From NCBI GenBank assembly GCA_963804375.1, contig CAWDQE010000018.1, positions 496,001-560,000 of the forward strand: DNA of 64,000 bases, in the 5' to 3' direction. The translations under genes were made by a program, and so were the position numbers. The notes under the pieces were generated by a model. It searched no databases, was not told where the DNA came from, and saw nothing but the letters and a program-made list of their open reading frames with translations. Origin of the DNA: JANXQG01 sp963804375. Its GTDB lineage: Bacteria > Planctomycetota > Planctomycetia > Pirellulales > Thermoguttaceae. Each line of letters starts with the position of its first letter. Position 1 is the first letter of the stretch. Below are positions 51,445 through 58,919 of this stretch, one piece after another.

Positions 51445-52447
51445 AGCTCGTCCTGGCAGGTGGGGTGTTGATCGTACCGTCAAACCGAGCCACGCCCGGT
51501 TCCGAAGTTTGCGGGTCGCGATAGTTGGACGTCGGACCCGGTATTCCCGATGGCATCAGCGGGCTGTTCGGACCCGCGGCCGGCGGGTAGTTATTGTCGA
51601 AGCGGGGGTCGCGTGGATATATGCTGGGCTGTGCGTCGCGGCGGAGCGCATTATCGACCGCCGACACGTCGCGGCGGACCGCATTATCGACTGCCGAAGC
51701 ATCGCGGCGAACTGCGGCTTCGAGAGAATTCGGGAGATAGTTGTAGCGCGTGTCGTTATTGCGATTGGCCGCGGCTGGATCGTTGCGGTTGTCGGCCTGC
51801 AAGTTTCGCGGGTCTGCGGGACGGTCCAATCCGCGATAATCGCCACGAACGGCGGGCGGATTCACGCCGGTCATCGACGGATTGATGTAATTATTCGCCG
51901 CCGGCAAAGGCGTTCCGGCAGGCGGCGGTGCGATCGACGATCGCGACGACGGCCAAGCCGGTTCGCTGAGTGCCACAGGCCGAGTGTCTCCAACCTGCGG
52001 ACGCTGGGGCATGAGGATGGCGGGCGGGGTTTGCTGAGCGGAAGTCGTCGTTGGCGAAGACGGCCACCTAGGCGCCAGAGTCTGCGAAGTGTTGTCGATG
52101 GTCCCCCTGGAACCGCCATTGCTGTGCCATGCGGGCAGTTCATTAACCTCTGAACCGGGCCGGCTGGCCTTGCCAAAGATGAAGGGCAGGATCGCTCCGA
52201 TCACCAGTCCCAGTCCCACGCCAAAAATCAATTTGAACGATAGAGCCTGGCTGATGATTCGGCCGTCAAAGCGCTTTTCGGGCACTTTCGGAGTAGCCTT
52301 TGGGTCAAGATCGGGGATTTGAGCAAGAAGCGGTCCTTGATCCTGGTGTAAGCCTGGGGCAGGGCGATGGGCCGGGACCGAGGGCGCTGTATCTTGGGCC
52401 GCCCGAGGTTCGATCGCCGAACCATGCTTGGCGTTTGCGATGGACAT
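51416..52447 (-). CDS. Single-pass membrane protein with disordered periplasmic region
   Basis: A 343-residue protein. A cytoplasmic Pro/Gln-rich segment (about 1-70) precedes one helix (FKLIFGVGLGLVIGAILPFI, about 72-92). The remainder is Pro, Ser, Asn and Arg rich without a recognised fold. It contains a triplicated motif, EAAVRRDASAVDNAVRRDVS then AVDNALRRDA. It overlaps the CpsD-like gene and begins the three-gene cluster. A role as membrane anchor of the P-loop protein is plausible by position and by the shared style of low-complexity repeats, but nothing shows it directly. Confidence 0.7.
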   Translation of the reverse strand: MSIANAKHGSAIEPRAAQDTAPSVPAHRPAPGLHQDQGPLLAQIPDLDPKATPKVPEKRFDGRIISQALSFKLIFGVGLGLVIGAILPFIFGKASRPGSEVNELPAWHSNGGSRGTIDNTSQTLAPRWPSSPTTTSAQQTPPAILMPQRPQVGDTRPVALSEPAWPSSRSSIAPPPAGTPLPAANNYINPSMTGVNPPAVRGDYRGLDRPADPRNLQADNRNDPAAANRNNDTRYNYLPNSLEAAVRRDASAVDNAVRRDVSAVDNALRRDAQPSIYPRDPRFDNNYPPAAGPNSPLMPSGIPGPTSNYRDPQTSEPGVARFDGTINTPPARTSYDRAGSSNN

Positions 52448-52624
52448 CAGATTGACCTTAGAGAGTTAGGAAACGCGTAAATCGCAGACAAGGCGGGCGA
52501 CGGATCCGCCGACGTACCGGTGTTATCGGTTTGGGTTGGATGGTTCTTGAGGATTACCGAGACTTTGCCGGATTCGTTGAATAGATAGTTGCGGGGGACT
52601 GTAGTAATTGTGCCTATTGCGCGC

Positions 52625-52652
52625 TTGACACGGCAATTTCTGCCGCTAGCAT
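52625..52652 (+). promoter_or_regulatory. Possible sigma-70 type promoter for the ThuA-like gene
   Basis: TTGACA at 52625 and TAGCAT at 52647, spacing 16, about 90 bases before the ATG at 52742. The -35 is perfect and the -10 weak. Confidence 0.3.
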
Positions 52653-52665
52653 AGAGGTTTTCCCC

Positions 52666-52723
52666 TGGTAGGACGGGTTTCCAACCTGTCCCGAGACGAC
52701 AGTTTGAAAACCTGTCCCACACG
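52666..52723. repeat. Tandem copies of a GACGGGTTTCCAACCTGTCC repeat
   Basis: GGTAGGACGGGTTTCCAACC then TGTCCCG, followed by GACAGTTTGAAAACCTGTCC. The two half-copies are about 26 bp apart. The family also appears inside the coding region at 9088-9170. It lies 19 bases before the ThuA-like gene. Confidence 0.65.
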
Positions 52724-52741
52724 TAACAAGAGGATCTCAGC

Positions 52742-53491
52742 ATGCGACGTTTCCTATTGATTGTGGCCCTGGCTGGCCTCGCCCTCCCTCTCTGGAACTC
52801 CCCGCTTCGCGGCGAAGATGCGCCTGCGAAAATCAAGGTCTTGATCATCACCGGTGACGACGTGGACGTGCATCACTGGAAGGAGACCACGGCGGCGGTC
52901 CGCAGTATTCTCCTGGATAGCGGCAAGTTTGACGTGCAGGTGAGCGAGGACCTCAAGCCGCTGGAGTCGGCCGACAGCTTGAAGGGCTACGACGTCCTGG
53001 TCCTGAACCGCTTCAATCGCAAGGCCCCATTGAGCGACACGGCCAAAAAGAACCTGCTGGATTTCGTCCGCGGCGGCAAGGGTTTCTACGTGCAGCACCT
53101 GGCCAGCGCCTCGTTCTCTGATTGGGACGATTTTGGCAAGCTCTGCGGGCGACACTGGGTGATGGGCAAGTCGGGCCACGGGCCGCGCGGGGTCTTTACA
53201 GCCAAGATCACCGACGAAAAGCATCCGATTACCGCAGGTCTCAAGGATTTTCAGGCCGACGACGAGCTGTATGCCAAAATGCAAGGATCGGAGAAGATCA
53301 ACGTCCTGGTCGAGGCCGACTCCGACTATAGCAAGAAAACCGAACCGCTGGTCTTCTGGCTGCCGTACGGCCAGGGCCGGGTAGTTCACAGCACGTTCGG
53401 CCACGACGCCAAGGCGATTGCCACGCCCGAGGTGACCACTATCATCATGCGGGGAATAGAGTGGGCGGCGACCGGCAAGGTTTCCAAGTAA
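52742..53491 (+). CDS. Secreted ThuA-like domain protein
   Basis: A 249-residue protein with a signal peptide (about 1-24). The body is a ThuA (trehalose-utilisation-like) domain with a class I glutamine-amidotransferase fold: IKVLIITGDDVDVHHWKETT, YDVLVLNRFNRKAPLSDTAK, LLDFVRGGKGFYVQHLASAS, HPITAGLKDFQADDELYAKM and LPYGQGRVVHSTFGHDAKAI. ThuA-like proteins in planctomycetes often occur with secreted sugar dehydrogenases, though none is adjacent here. AGAGG precedes the ATG. The last codons lie 49 bases from the end of a convergent gene. Confidence 0.88.
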   Translation: MRRFLLIVALAGLALPLWNSPLRGEDAPAKIKVLIITGDDVDVHHWKETTAAVRSILLDSGKFDVQVSEDLKPLESADSLKGYDVLVLNRFNRKAPLSDTAKKNLLDFVRGGKGFYVQHLASASFSDWDDFGKLCGRHWVMGKSGHGPRGVFTAKITDEKHPITAGLKDFQADDELYAKMQGSEKINVLVEADSDYSKKTEPLVFWLPYGQGRVVHSTFGHDAKAIATPEVTTIIMRGIEWAATGKVSK

Positions 53492-53540
53492 GGAAATCGA
53501 TCCTGGTCGACGTGGTCCATCCCATGATGAACAGTCGGGG

Positions 53541-54175
53541 CTACTTCGCCTGTGGCGAGTGCCCCGGCTTGCCGAACAGGCTGAAGGAAGGCAACTGCCG
53601 CCACAGCCAGCGAGCTTCGACTGCCGCCATGAAGGCCCCGATCTGCTGACGTTGCTCCGCTGCGGCGCGATTGCTGCACTGCTGAATCTGCTCGAGGACC
53701 AATTTGCTCGCCGAGGCGCCGCCGTTGCGCCCGGGTCTGCACTATTCTTCAGACACGCCGCCCCGACCTTGTCCCACATTTCCGCGCGATCCAGGAAGCG
53801 ATCGATATACCCGATCTTTTGGGAATCGGGCAATTGTGAATATTGCTGAACTTTGCCGAGCAGCCAAGGCTCCAAGAGCACGGTGACATTGTGCCAGAGC
53901 ATTTGGCGGCGGGACTCATCCATCGCCTCGATCGTCGAGTTGATATCGTCGACATTCTCGAACTCGGCATCTACGCGGCTGAGAATCTTCTGCCGAATTT
54001 CCTCCGATTCCTTGTTCAGATCGCGAAGAACCAGCCAGTGAAACAACTCCCGGCGCGTGGCGATTGACGGATCGGGCAGCGGCGCGTAGACCATGAAGAA
54101 CCCGGCCCCCGCGGCCACGCTCAACATCGCGGCCAAGACCATAGCAATCAGCAAGCCATAACGTCCACGAATCAC
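53541..54175 (-). CDS. Membrane-anchored helical protein, interrupted by one frameshift
   Basis: The ATG frame at 54175 gives one helix (GRYGLLIAMVLAAMLSVAAG) and a charged helical region (LVLRDLNKESEEIRQKILSR, then STIEAMDESRRQMLWHNVTV and YIDRFLDRAEMWDKVG). It then runs into non-coding-like sequence antisense to the ThuA gene. One frame over, the DNA reads RNGGASASKLVLEQIQQCSN, then RAAAEQRQQIGAFMAAVEAR and WLWRQLPSFSLFGKPGHSPQ, ending with TAG at 53543-53541. One base missing between about 53740 and 53757 accounts for this. The intact protein would have about 210 residues. Function unknown; possibly a periplasmic helical protein. Confidence 0.72.
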
Positions 54176-54535
54176 GTCCGAGTCTCCTTATTCTTCCCCG
54201 CCGCTGGACTTCGCAATACTATCAGTCAAAGGCTCGGGAATAGGCTAAGTGTAACGCGCAACGCCGTCTAACGCCAGGATTTCTTTTTTCGTATCTCTTT
54301 CGCCAAGTGAAGTAAACCGCGGATTACACGGATAGCGCGGATATTTTTATAAATTATTGAACTCCAGTTGTCCGCGGAATCGGTGTTATCCGCGGTCAAT
54401 TACTTCAGACGGCTTAAGAGTTACCTTTTTTCGGCCGCGGAGGAAATCGGAAATCGTTCCGGATTGACTCCGATAGGGAAAAATGGCACGCTGAAAGCTT
54501 AGCCCAAACCTGAATTCCGTCGCGGAGGCCATCCC
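54176..54535. other. Intergenic region between divergent genes
   Basis: Divergent 360-base region. It holds the 54309-54406 inverted repeat and probable promoters for both flanking genes; no coding sequence was seen. Confidence 0.5.
54309..54406. repeat. Inverted repeat GAAGTAAACCGCGGAT
   Basis: GAAGTAAACCGCGGATTACA then CGGAT (54309) is mirrored by ATCGGTGTTATCCGCGGTCA then ATTACTTC (ending 54406). The loop is A/T-rich (TTTTTATAAATTATT). The arms match imperfectly. No gene. Confidence 0.75.
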
Positions 54536-56782
54536 ATGTCCCTCTACTCGTGGCTGTTGAGTTCGTTGCTGGTCGGCCAGATTAGCGGCAATCCCAGCGT
54601 CCCCGTGATTACCGTTCCACCCCCGGCCAGCCCAAGCGGGCCGGCCGTTCCAGCCGCCACGAATCCGGGAACCCCTGCTACTGGTGGGTCTGCTGCCCAC
54701 CAGTCGATCGCACCGGTGGTCGCTCCGAGGGATGCCGACGCATCCCACGATAAGCCAGCTCGGGTTCAATCGCCGGCCGCGCCCGCGCGACCCACCACGC
54801 CGCAACTGGTAACCGACGCCCTGACCCTGCCGCCAGGCAGCGCAATCAGCGGCCAGCCGGTCCTCCTCGTATCGGTCGTTGCGACGGCGCCGGAACGTCA
54901 GCGGCAGATCGAGGCCGTTCACGCCTACTGGAGGCTGGCGGAGGCCGTGGGCGAATACCATTTCTGTCACGAGCGCCAGCAGCGGCTCGCCCTGCTGAAG
55001 GCCGGAAATGGCGAAGCGGCCGATCTGCGAACCGCTCAGGCGGTTGCCGTGGCACAACTGCGGGAGGCCGAGGTACAGATTACCAGCGCCCAGCACGATC
55101 TGGCGGAGATTCTGCTTCTCGTTCCCGGCGCTCCCCTGCCCCTGCCCGCCGACCAGCCGCTGGTTGGCCCTTATCGCACACGGTTCTCGGAATTGTTTGC
55201 CGGAAGGAATGCCCCGCAGCATGCCCAGGCGCTCGATCAGACTCTGCCGCTCCGCAGTCGAGCGGTCGAGAACCACGCCGCGGCCTTGTTGGCGGCCGAA
55301 GACGCACTGGACGCGGCTATCGAGCTCCAGGCTGGCGGCCAGGGACGTCTGGCGAGCGTTATCGCCGCCCTTGATGCCCAGATCCGCCAGCAAAGGGCTT
55401 TTCTCGCCGCTGTTTGTCGCTACAACCACGACATCGCCGATTACGCCCTCGCCGTCGTTTCACCGCAGACGACGCCGGAACTCCTCGTCGGCACGCTCAT
55501 CAAGCAAAACCGTCCCGCGGGTCAGCCGGTGAGGCCGCTACCGACGACAGCCACCCGTCCCGCAGCCTATCAAGAGCCGATCGCCGCACCGGTCGGGAGT
55601 GGTGCAGGCGTCCCGCCTGCCTCTGGCTCGATCCCAAACCGGCCCACGCCAGCGGTGCGGCCGGGTGGTGCGGCAGGTCAAACACCGCCAGCAGTGTTAC
55701 CCATTCGCGCCGAAGACTCCGCCCCCATCCCCGCGACTTCGCTTGCGCCTCCCAATTCGCCGCGGGGCACGGGGCCCGACGAAATCCGTCTGGCGCCGCC
55801 CCAGGAATCGGCAATCCCTTTGGTCCCGGACAAGCCTGCGGGGTCTCTCCCGCCTGCAAAAGATGCGAAATCAGCGGACGGTCCCACAACCCGCTCCACC
55901 CAGAAGCCGATCGGCGAACGCGGTCCCCCGCAGTCGCCTGCGCTGGAGGTGTACCCGGGGCTACAAGCCATGACGCCTGCGGAGCGAACCGCGAAACTCA
56001 CGCTCGCATTGTTCCATGACCCTAACCTTCCAAGTGTTGGACGTGCTCAGGCACCATCTACCGATGGTCGGTCCGTCGATTTGCCGACGGCCAGTGAAGG
56101 CCGTCCTCCGCCGGAGGGGCGGCCGGTGCGTCTGATCGACTGCATTCGACCCGTCCCCATGAGCAGCCGAGCGAAGGCCATCGAAAGTTATTGGAATGCC
56201 CGGCAGATGGCGGCCGAGTATCAGAGTCTCGTCGAACAAGTCCAGTGGCTGGAAGCCTTGCGACCGACGCTTTCCGTTCAGGATCCCCCGTCGCCGACGG
56301 CGATGTTGAGCTTTCGCACGGTCCGTATGGCGGTTGAGGCCGATCGGGCCGATGCCGAGGCTGATTGCACCGCGGCCAAGTTCCAGCTTGCCGACATCGC
56401 CGGTCTTGAAACAAAGATATCCCTGCCGCGACCGGTTTCCGTGCCCTTCGTCGGTCGGCTGCCGCTGGGAGCTTCTCGCGCGTCGTCCTGGACACAGCGG
56501 CGGTTGGAAGCAACGATCCCGCGGCGGGAGCAGGCGATCAGCGACCAGGCGGCGGTGGTGGTCGAAGCGGATGCAGCTCGGGCTGCGTCAACGGCCGATT
56601 TCCTCGCCGGCCGGTCCTCCGTTGAGCGTGTGCTCGCGGGGATCGAGGTCCAGGCTCGTGAAACCGCCGCTTTTCTGCGGGCCGTGACCGAATATAATCG
56701 AGCTCTATCCCAATACGCGATTGCCACCCTTCCCGCCAACACCGAGGCCGAGAAGCTGGTTGCGGCGTTGATGACTGAATAG
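54536..56782 (+). CDS. Secreted Pro-rich protein with two copies of a helical domain
   Basis: A 748-residue protein starting SLYSWLLSSLLVGQISG, a weak signal peptide. Two related helical domains (about 115-325 and 535-745) flank a long Pro-rich linker (about 330-530). Each opens with a helix (QRQIEAVHAYWRLAEAVGEY; SRAKAIESYWNARQMAAEYQ), then contains TAQAVAVAQLREAEVQITSA or TVRMAVEADRADAEADCTAA, a SELFAGR or SRASSWTQRRLEA segment, and ends (FLAAVCRYNHDIADYALAVV; FLRAVTEYNRALSQYAIATL). The helix pattern resembles long periplasmic hairpins of TolC-like or coiled-coil proteins, but homology was not established. Two short repeats (about 54680 and 55603) sit inside the linkers. The dus gene starts one base after the stop, so the two are cotranscribed. 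Confidence 0.75.
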   Translation: MSLYSWLLSSLLVGQISGNPSVPVITVPPPASPSGPAVPAATNPGTPATGGSAAHQSIAPVVAPRDADASHDKPARVQSPAAPARPTTPQLVTDALTLPPGSAISGQPVLLVSVVATAPERQRQIEAVHAYWRLAEAVGEYHFCHERQQRLALLKAGNGEAADLRTAQAVAVAQLREAEVQITSAQHDLAEILLLVPGAPLPLPADQPLVGPYRTRFSELFAGRNAPQHAQALDQTLPLRSRAVENHAAALLAAEDALDAAIELQAGGQGRLASVIAALDAQIRQQRAFLAAVCRYNHDIADYALAVVSPQTTPELLVGTLIKQNRPAGQPVRPLPTTATRPAAYQEPIAAPVGSGAGVPPASGSIPNRPTPAVRPGGAAGQTPPAVLPIRAEDSAPIPATSLAPPNSPRGTGPDEIRLAPPQESAIPLVPDKPAGSLPPAKDAKSADGPTTRSTQKPIGERGPPQSPALEVYPGLQAMTPAERTAKLTLALFHDPNLPSVGRAQAPSTDGRSVDLPTASEGRPPPEGRPVRLIDCIRPVPMSSRAKAIESYWNARQMAAEYQSLVEQVQWLEALRPTLSVQDPPSPTAMLSFRTVRMAVEADRADAEADCTAAKFQLADIAGLETKISLPRPVSVPFVGRLPLGASRASSWTQRRLEATIPRREQAISDQAAVVVEADAARAASTADFLAGRSSVERVLAGIEVQARETAAFLRAVTEYNRALSQYAIATLPANTEAEKLVAALMTE
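55599..55680. repeat. In-frame dispersed-repeat insertion in the Pro-rich linker
   Basis: GTGGTGCAGGCGTCCCGCCT then GCC and a distant GTGCGGCCGGGTGGTGCGGC form imperfectly mirrored arms. It encodes GAGVPPAS and GGAAGQ. It resembles the element at 5891-5968. The hairpin ACTGGTGGG/CCCACCAGT at 54680-54702 is another short insertion-like palindrome in the same gene. Confidence 0.45.
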
Positions 56783-56783
56783 C

Positions 56784-57863
56784 ATGGTTCCTCCTCTGGA
56801 AATTGGTCCGCTGGTCATCGATCCGCCGCTGCTTCAGGCGCCGATGGCCGGATTCACCAACTATGCCTTTCGGCAGGTGGTGAGGCAGCATGGCGGTGTT
56901 GGGCTGCCGGCCACGGAGATGTTCAGCGCGCGAGGATTCTTGGAGATCGATTCTCGCCGACCACTGCGTGGTGCCTGCCGCCCACCCGAACGGCTCTGGG
57001 GCGTGTTGGACGAACCTCGCCCGCTGGCGACGCAGATCTGGGACAACAATCCCGCGCTCATGGCGGAAGTTGGGCGGCGGCTGGCCCGGGAGTTTCACGT
57101 CAGCGTGGTGGACATTAATTTCGGCTGCCCGGTGACCGAGGTTACCGAAAAGGCCCACAGCGGATCGTACTTGCTGCGTTACCCGGATCGCGTGGGGCAG
57201 ATCGTGGCGGCGGTGGCCAAGGCCTGTGCGCCGACGCCGGTGACGGCCAAGATCCGCCTCGGCGCGTGCCGCGACACGATCAACGCCTGCGACGTGGCCC
57301 AGGCGGTGGAAGACGCCGGCGGCGCCGCGCTGACGGTCCACGGCCGCACGGCTGCCGACATGTTCCGCGGTTCGGCAGATTGGGAGGAGATTTCCCGCAT
57401 CAAGCCTTATCTGTACCGCATTCCCCTCATCGGCAACGGCGACATTACCACGCCCGAGGCCGTCGTCGAGGCCTTCCGCCGCTACGACATCGACGGCGTG
57501 ATGATTGGCCGGGCGGCGCTCAACCGGCCCTGGCTTTTTCGCCAGGCTGAGGCCGCTCTGCGTGGTGAGCCGGTCCCGCCCGATCCCAGCCTGGCCGAGC
57601 AGCGCGAGATGCTGCTGCAGCACTTCCGCCTCTTGACCGCGCAGTTCGGCCCGCAGCAAGCCACCGTGCTCATGCGCAAGTTCGCCTGCTGCTACGCCAA
57701 CGGCCGTCCCGGCGCCAGGGCATTCCGGGCCAACGTAGGAAAGGTGGCGACGGCCGCCGGGTTCTTTGACGTTGTAGAGAATTACTTCCCCCGCGAGGAA
57801 ATCGCAATCGAAGGCGCCGTAACGCCAACGGTGGGACTTGATCGCACGGCTGCCGGCTTATAG
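56784..57863 (+). CDS. dusB: tRNA-dihydrouridine synthase
   Basis: A 359-residue FMN enzyme that reduces uridines in tRNA D-loops with NADPH. Barrel motifs: PLLQAPMAGFTNYAFRQVVR, ATQIWDNNPALMAEVGRRLA, VSVVDINFGCPVTEVTEKAH with the catalytic Cys in NFGCP, PVTAKIRLGACRDTINACDV, ALTVHGRTAADMFRGSADWE, IPLIGNGDITTPEAVVEAFR and GVMIGRAALNRPWLFRQAEA. The C-terminal helical domain (LTAQFGPQQATVLMRKFACC) is kept. It is closest to the DusB type. Spacing to the preceding gene is one base (TAG-C-ATG), a translational coupling arrangement. Confidence 0.93.
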   Translation: MVPPLEIGPLVIDPPLLQAPMAGFTNYAFRQVVRQHGGVGLPATEMFSARGFLEIDSRRPLRGACRPPERLWGVLDEPRPLATQIWDNNPALMAEVGRRLAREFHVSVVDINFGCPVTEVTEKAHSGSYLLRYPDRVGQIVAAVAKACAPTPVTAKIRLGACRDTINACDVAQAVEDAGGAALTVHGRTAADMFRGSADWEEISRIKPYLYRIPLIGNGDITTPEAVVEAFRRYDIDGVMIGRAALNRPWLFRQAEAALRGEPVPPDPSLAEQREMLLQHFRLLTAQFGPQQATVLMRKFACCYANGRPGARAFRANVGKVATAAGFFDVVENYFPREEIAIEGAVTPTVGLDRTAAGL

Positions 57864-57883
57864 CCGAATCTTCCCTGGTTTTC

Positions 57884-58126
57884 TCAAGCCGGTGCGTAGC
57901 GATCGACGGGAACGGCGATGGTCCGCTGCGAGGGGGTCGTGCCCCGTCCGATCTCGGCAACCCGGCGGACCACGGAGGCATCAAAATAGCGTGCGCCGCA
58001 CTTGCCGCAAACGCCAATCGGCACATCCTCGAGGATGACGAAATTCCCCTTGTGTCGCAATGCTTCGCGATCGACTCGCCGCTCGCGGACGGTGCCGCCG
58101 CAGTGTTCGCAGGTAAAGTTGTACAT
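57884..58126 (-). CDS. YgiT-type zinc-finger antitoxin-like protein
   Basis: An 80-residue protein with two CxxC pairs, YNFTCEHCGGTVRERRV and VPIGVCGKCGARYFDASV, the YgiT/MqsA-type zinc finger found as the N-terminal half of antitoxins. The C-terminal helix-turn-helix of full MqsA is absent; a short basic and Pro-containing tail ends the protein (TPSQRTIAVPVDRYAPA). It follows the DUF4258 gene by 11 bases on the same strand, which is the toxin-first order usual for zinc-finger antitoxins. Function is inferred from this pair. Confidence 0.85.
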   Translation of the reverse strand: MYNFTCEHCGGTVRERRVDREALRHKGNFVILEDVPIGVCGKCGARYFDASVVRRVAEIGRGTTPSQRTIAVPVDRYAPA

Positions 58127-58137
58127 GTTAAACTCGT

Positions 58138-58422
58138 CTAATCGATCTCATACACGGTGATGACGAGAATTTGGTCGTATTCTACAAAACGAACAACAAC
58201 GCCGACTTGGGTCTCCAAATCCGTCGCGCTGCCTATGACAACATAGCGCGTACCCCGAGGATCGTTCGTTAAGACTTGATCGATCTCGCCGGTTAGAATT
58301 GCAGACTCAACATCCAACACGTCGAGGTCCTCATCGTCCATTTCCTCGTAGGCGTGCTCCGTCAGTGCATAACGGCCGTCCAGTACTGCCCCGCGGATTC
58401 GTTCGAGTTCGGGTCGCGCCAT
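58138..58422 (-). CDS. DUF4258 toxin-like protein
   Basis: A 94-residue protein with VLDGRYALTEHAYEEMDDED, then GTRYVVIGSATDLETQVGVV and VRFVEYDQILVITVYEID, the DUF4258 pattern (RelE/MqsR-related RNase-like fold in many toxin-antitoxin pairs). The conserved His in TEHAYEEM is a candidate functional residue. It lies directly upstream of a YgiT-type zinc-finger gene. The pair makes a type II toxin-antitoxin-like module, although toxicity is not shown. Confidence 0.82.
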   Translation of the reverse strand: MARPELERIRGAVLDGRYALTEHAYEEMDDEDLDVLDVESAILTGEIDQVLTNDPRGTRYVVIGSATDLETQVGVVVRFVEYDQILVITVYEID

Positions 58423-58608
58423 GACAGTCCTGGCCCTTGGGGAACTGCTCGCACAAGAATATTATACTCCCATGTCCCGAGTTTGCCAACTTGGGATCGC
58501 GATGCGTGCGGTTTGGCGGTTCGCCCTGCGTGCAAGAGCTGAAGTGAAGCCATGCGGACGCGAAGCATCCAGATTGCTGCCGTGTTCAATTGCTTTTCTG
58601 AATATGGG

Positions 58609-58670
58609 GAAAGGAAAATGGGGGAAAGGAATACTCTTTCCCTCATCTTCCTTTCCCCCATTTTCCTTTC
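58609..58670. terminator. Perfect 23-bp-arm hairpin
   Basis: GAAAGGAAAATGGGGGAAAG then GAA (58609-58631) is perfectly mirrored by TTCCTTTCCCCCATTTTCCT then TTC (58648-58670), with a 16-base loop. It lies just downstream of the 58683-58910 minus-strand gene and may end that transcript. It is as likely a dispersed repeat. Confidence 0.65.
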
Positions 58671-58682
58671 GAGCGGCAATGC

Positions 58683-58910
58683 TCACTTCTCGTCGCCGGC
58701 CCCTGCGATCACCGCCAAAAGCGCGACGGCGGCGGCAGCGGCGACGATCAGGATGACCAGCACCACAGCGCTGGCCGTCGCCGAGACCTTTAGCCAGCGG
58801 AGCATGCCGAACACCAGCGCGATCGCCACCGTCAGCCCTAACAGCGAACGCAGGCTGAACTGGAGCGGACTCCGCGGGCTCTGCTTTAGAGGTTCGTCCG
58901 GGTCGCTCAC
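58683..58910 (-). CDS. Small two-helix membrane protein (FSLRSLL type)
   Basis: A 75-residue protein: an acidic and Pro/Ser-rich N-terminus, then LQFSLRSLLGLTVAIALVFG and a second helix VVLVILIVAAAAAVALLAVI. The 'FSLRSLL' start of the first helix is common in short planctomycete membrane proteins of unknown function. It starts 9 bases after the stop of the giant membrane protein gene, so they are cotranscribed. Confidence 0.75.
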   Translation of the reverse strand: MSDPDEPLKQSPRSPLQFSLRSLLGLTVAIALVFGMLRWLKVSATASAVVLVILIVAAAAAVALLAVIAGAGDEK

Positions 58911-58919
58911 GGTAGGCCT

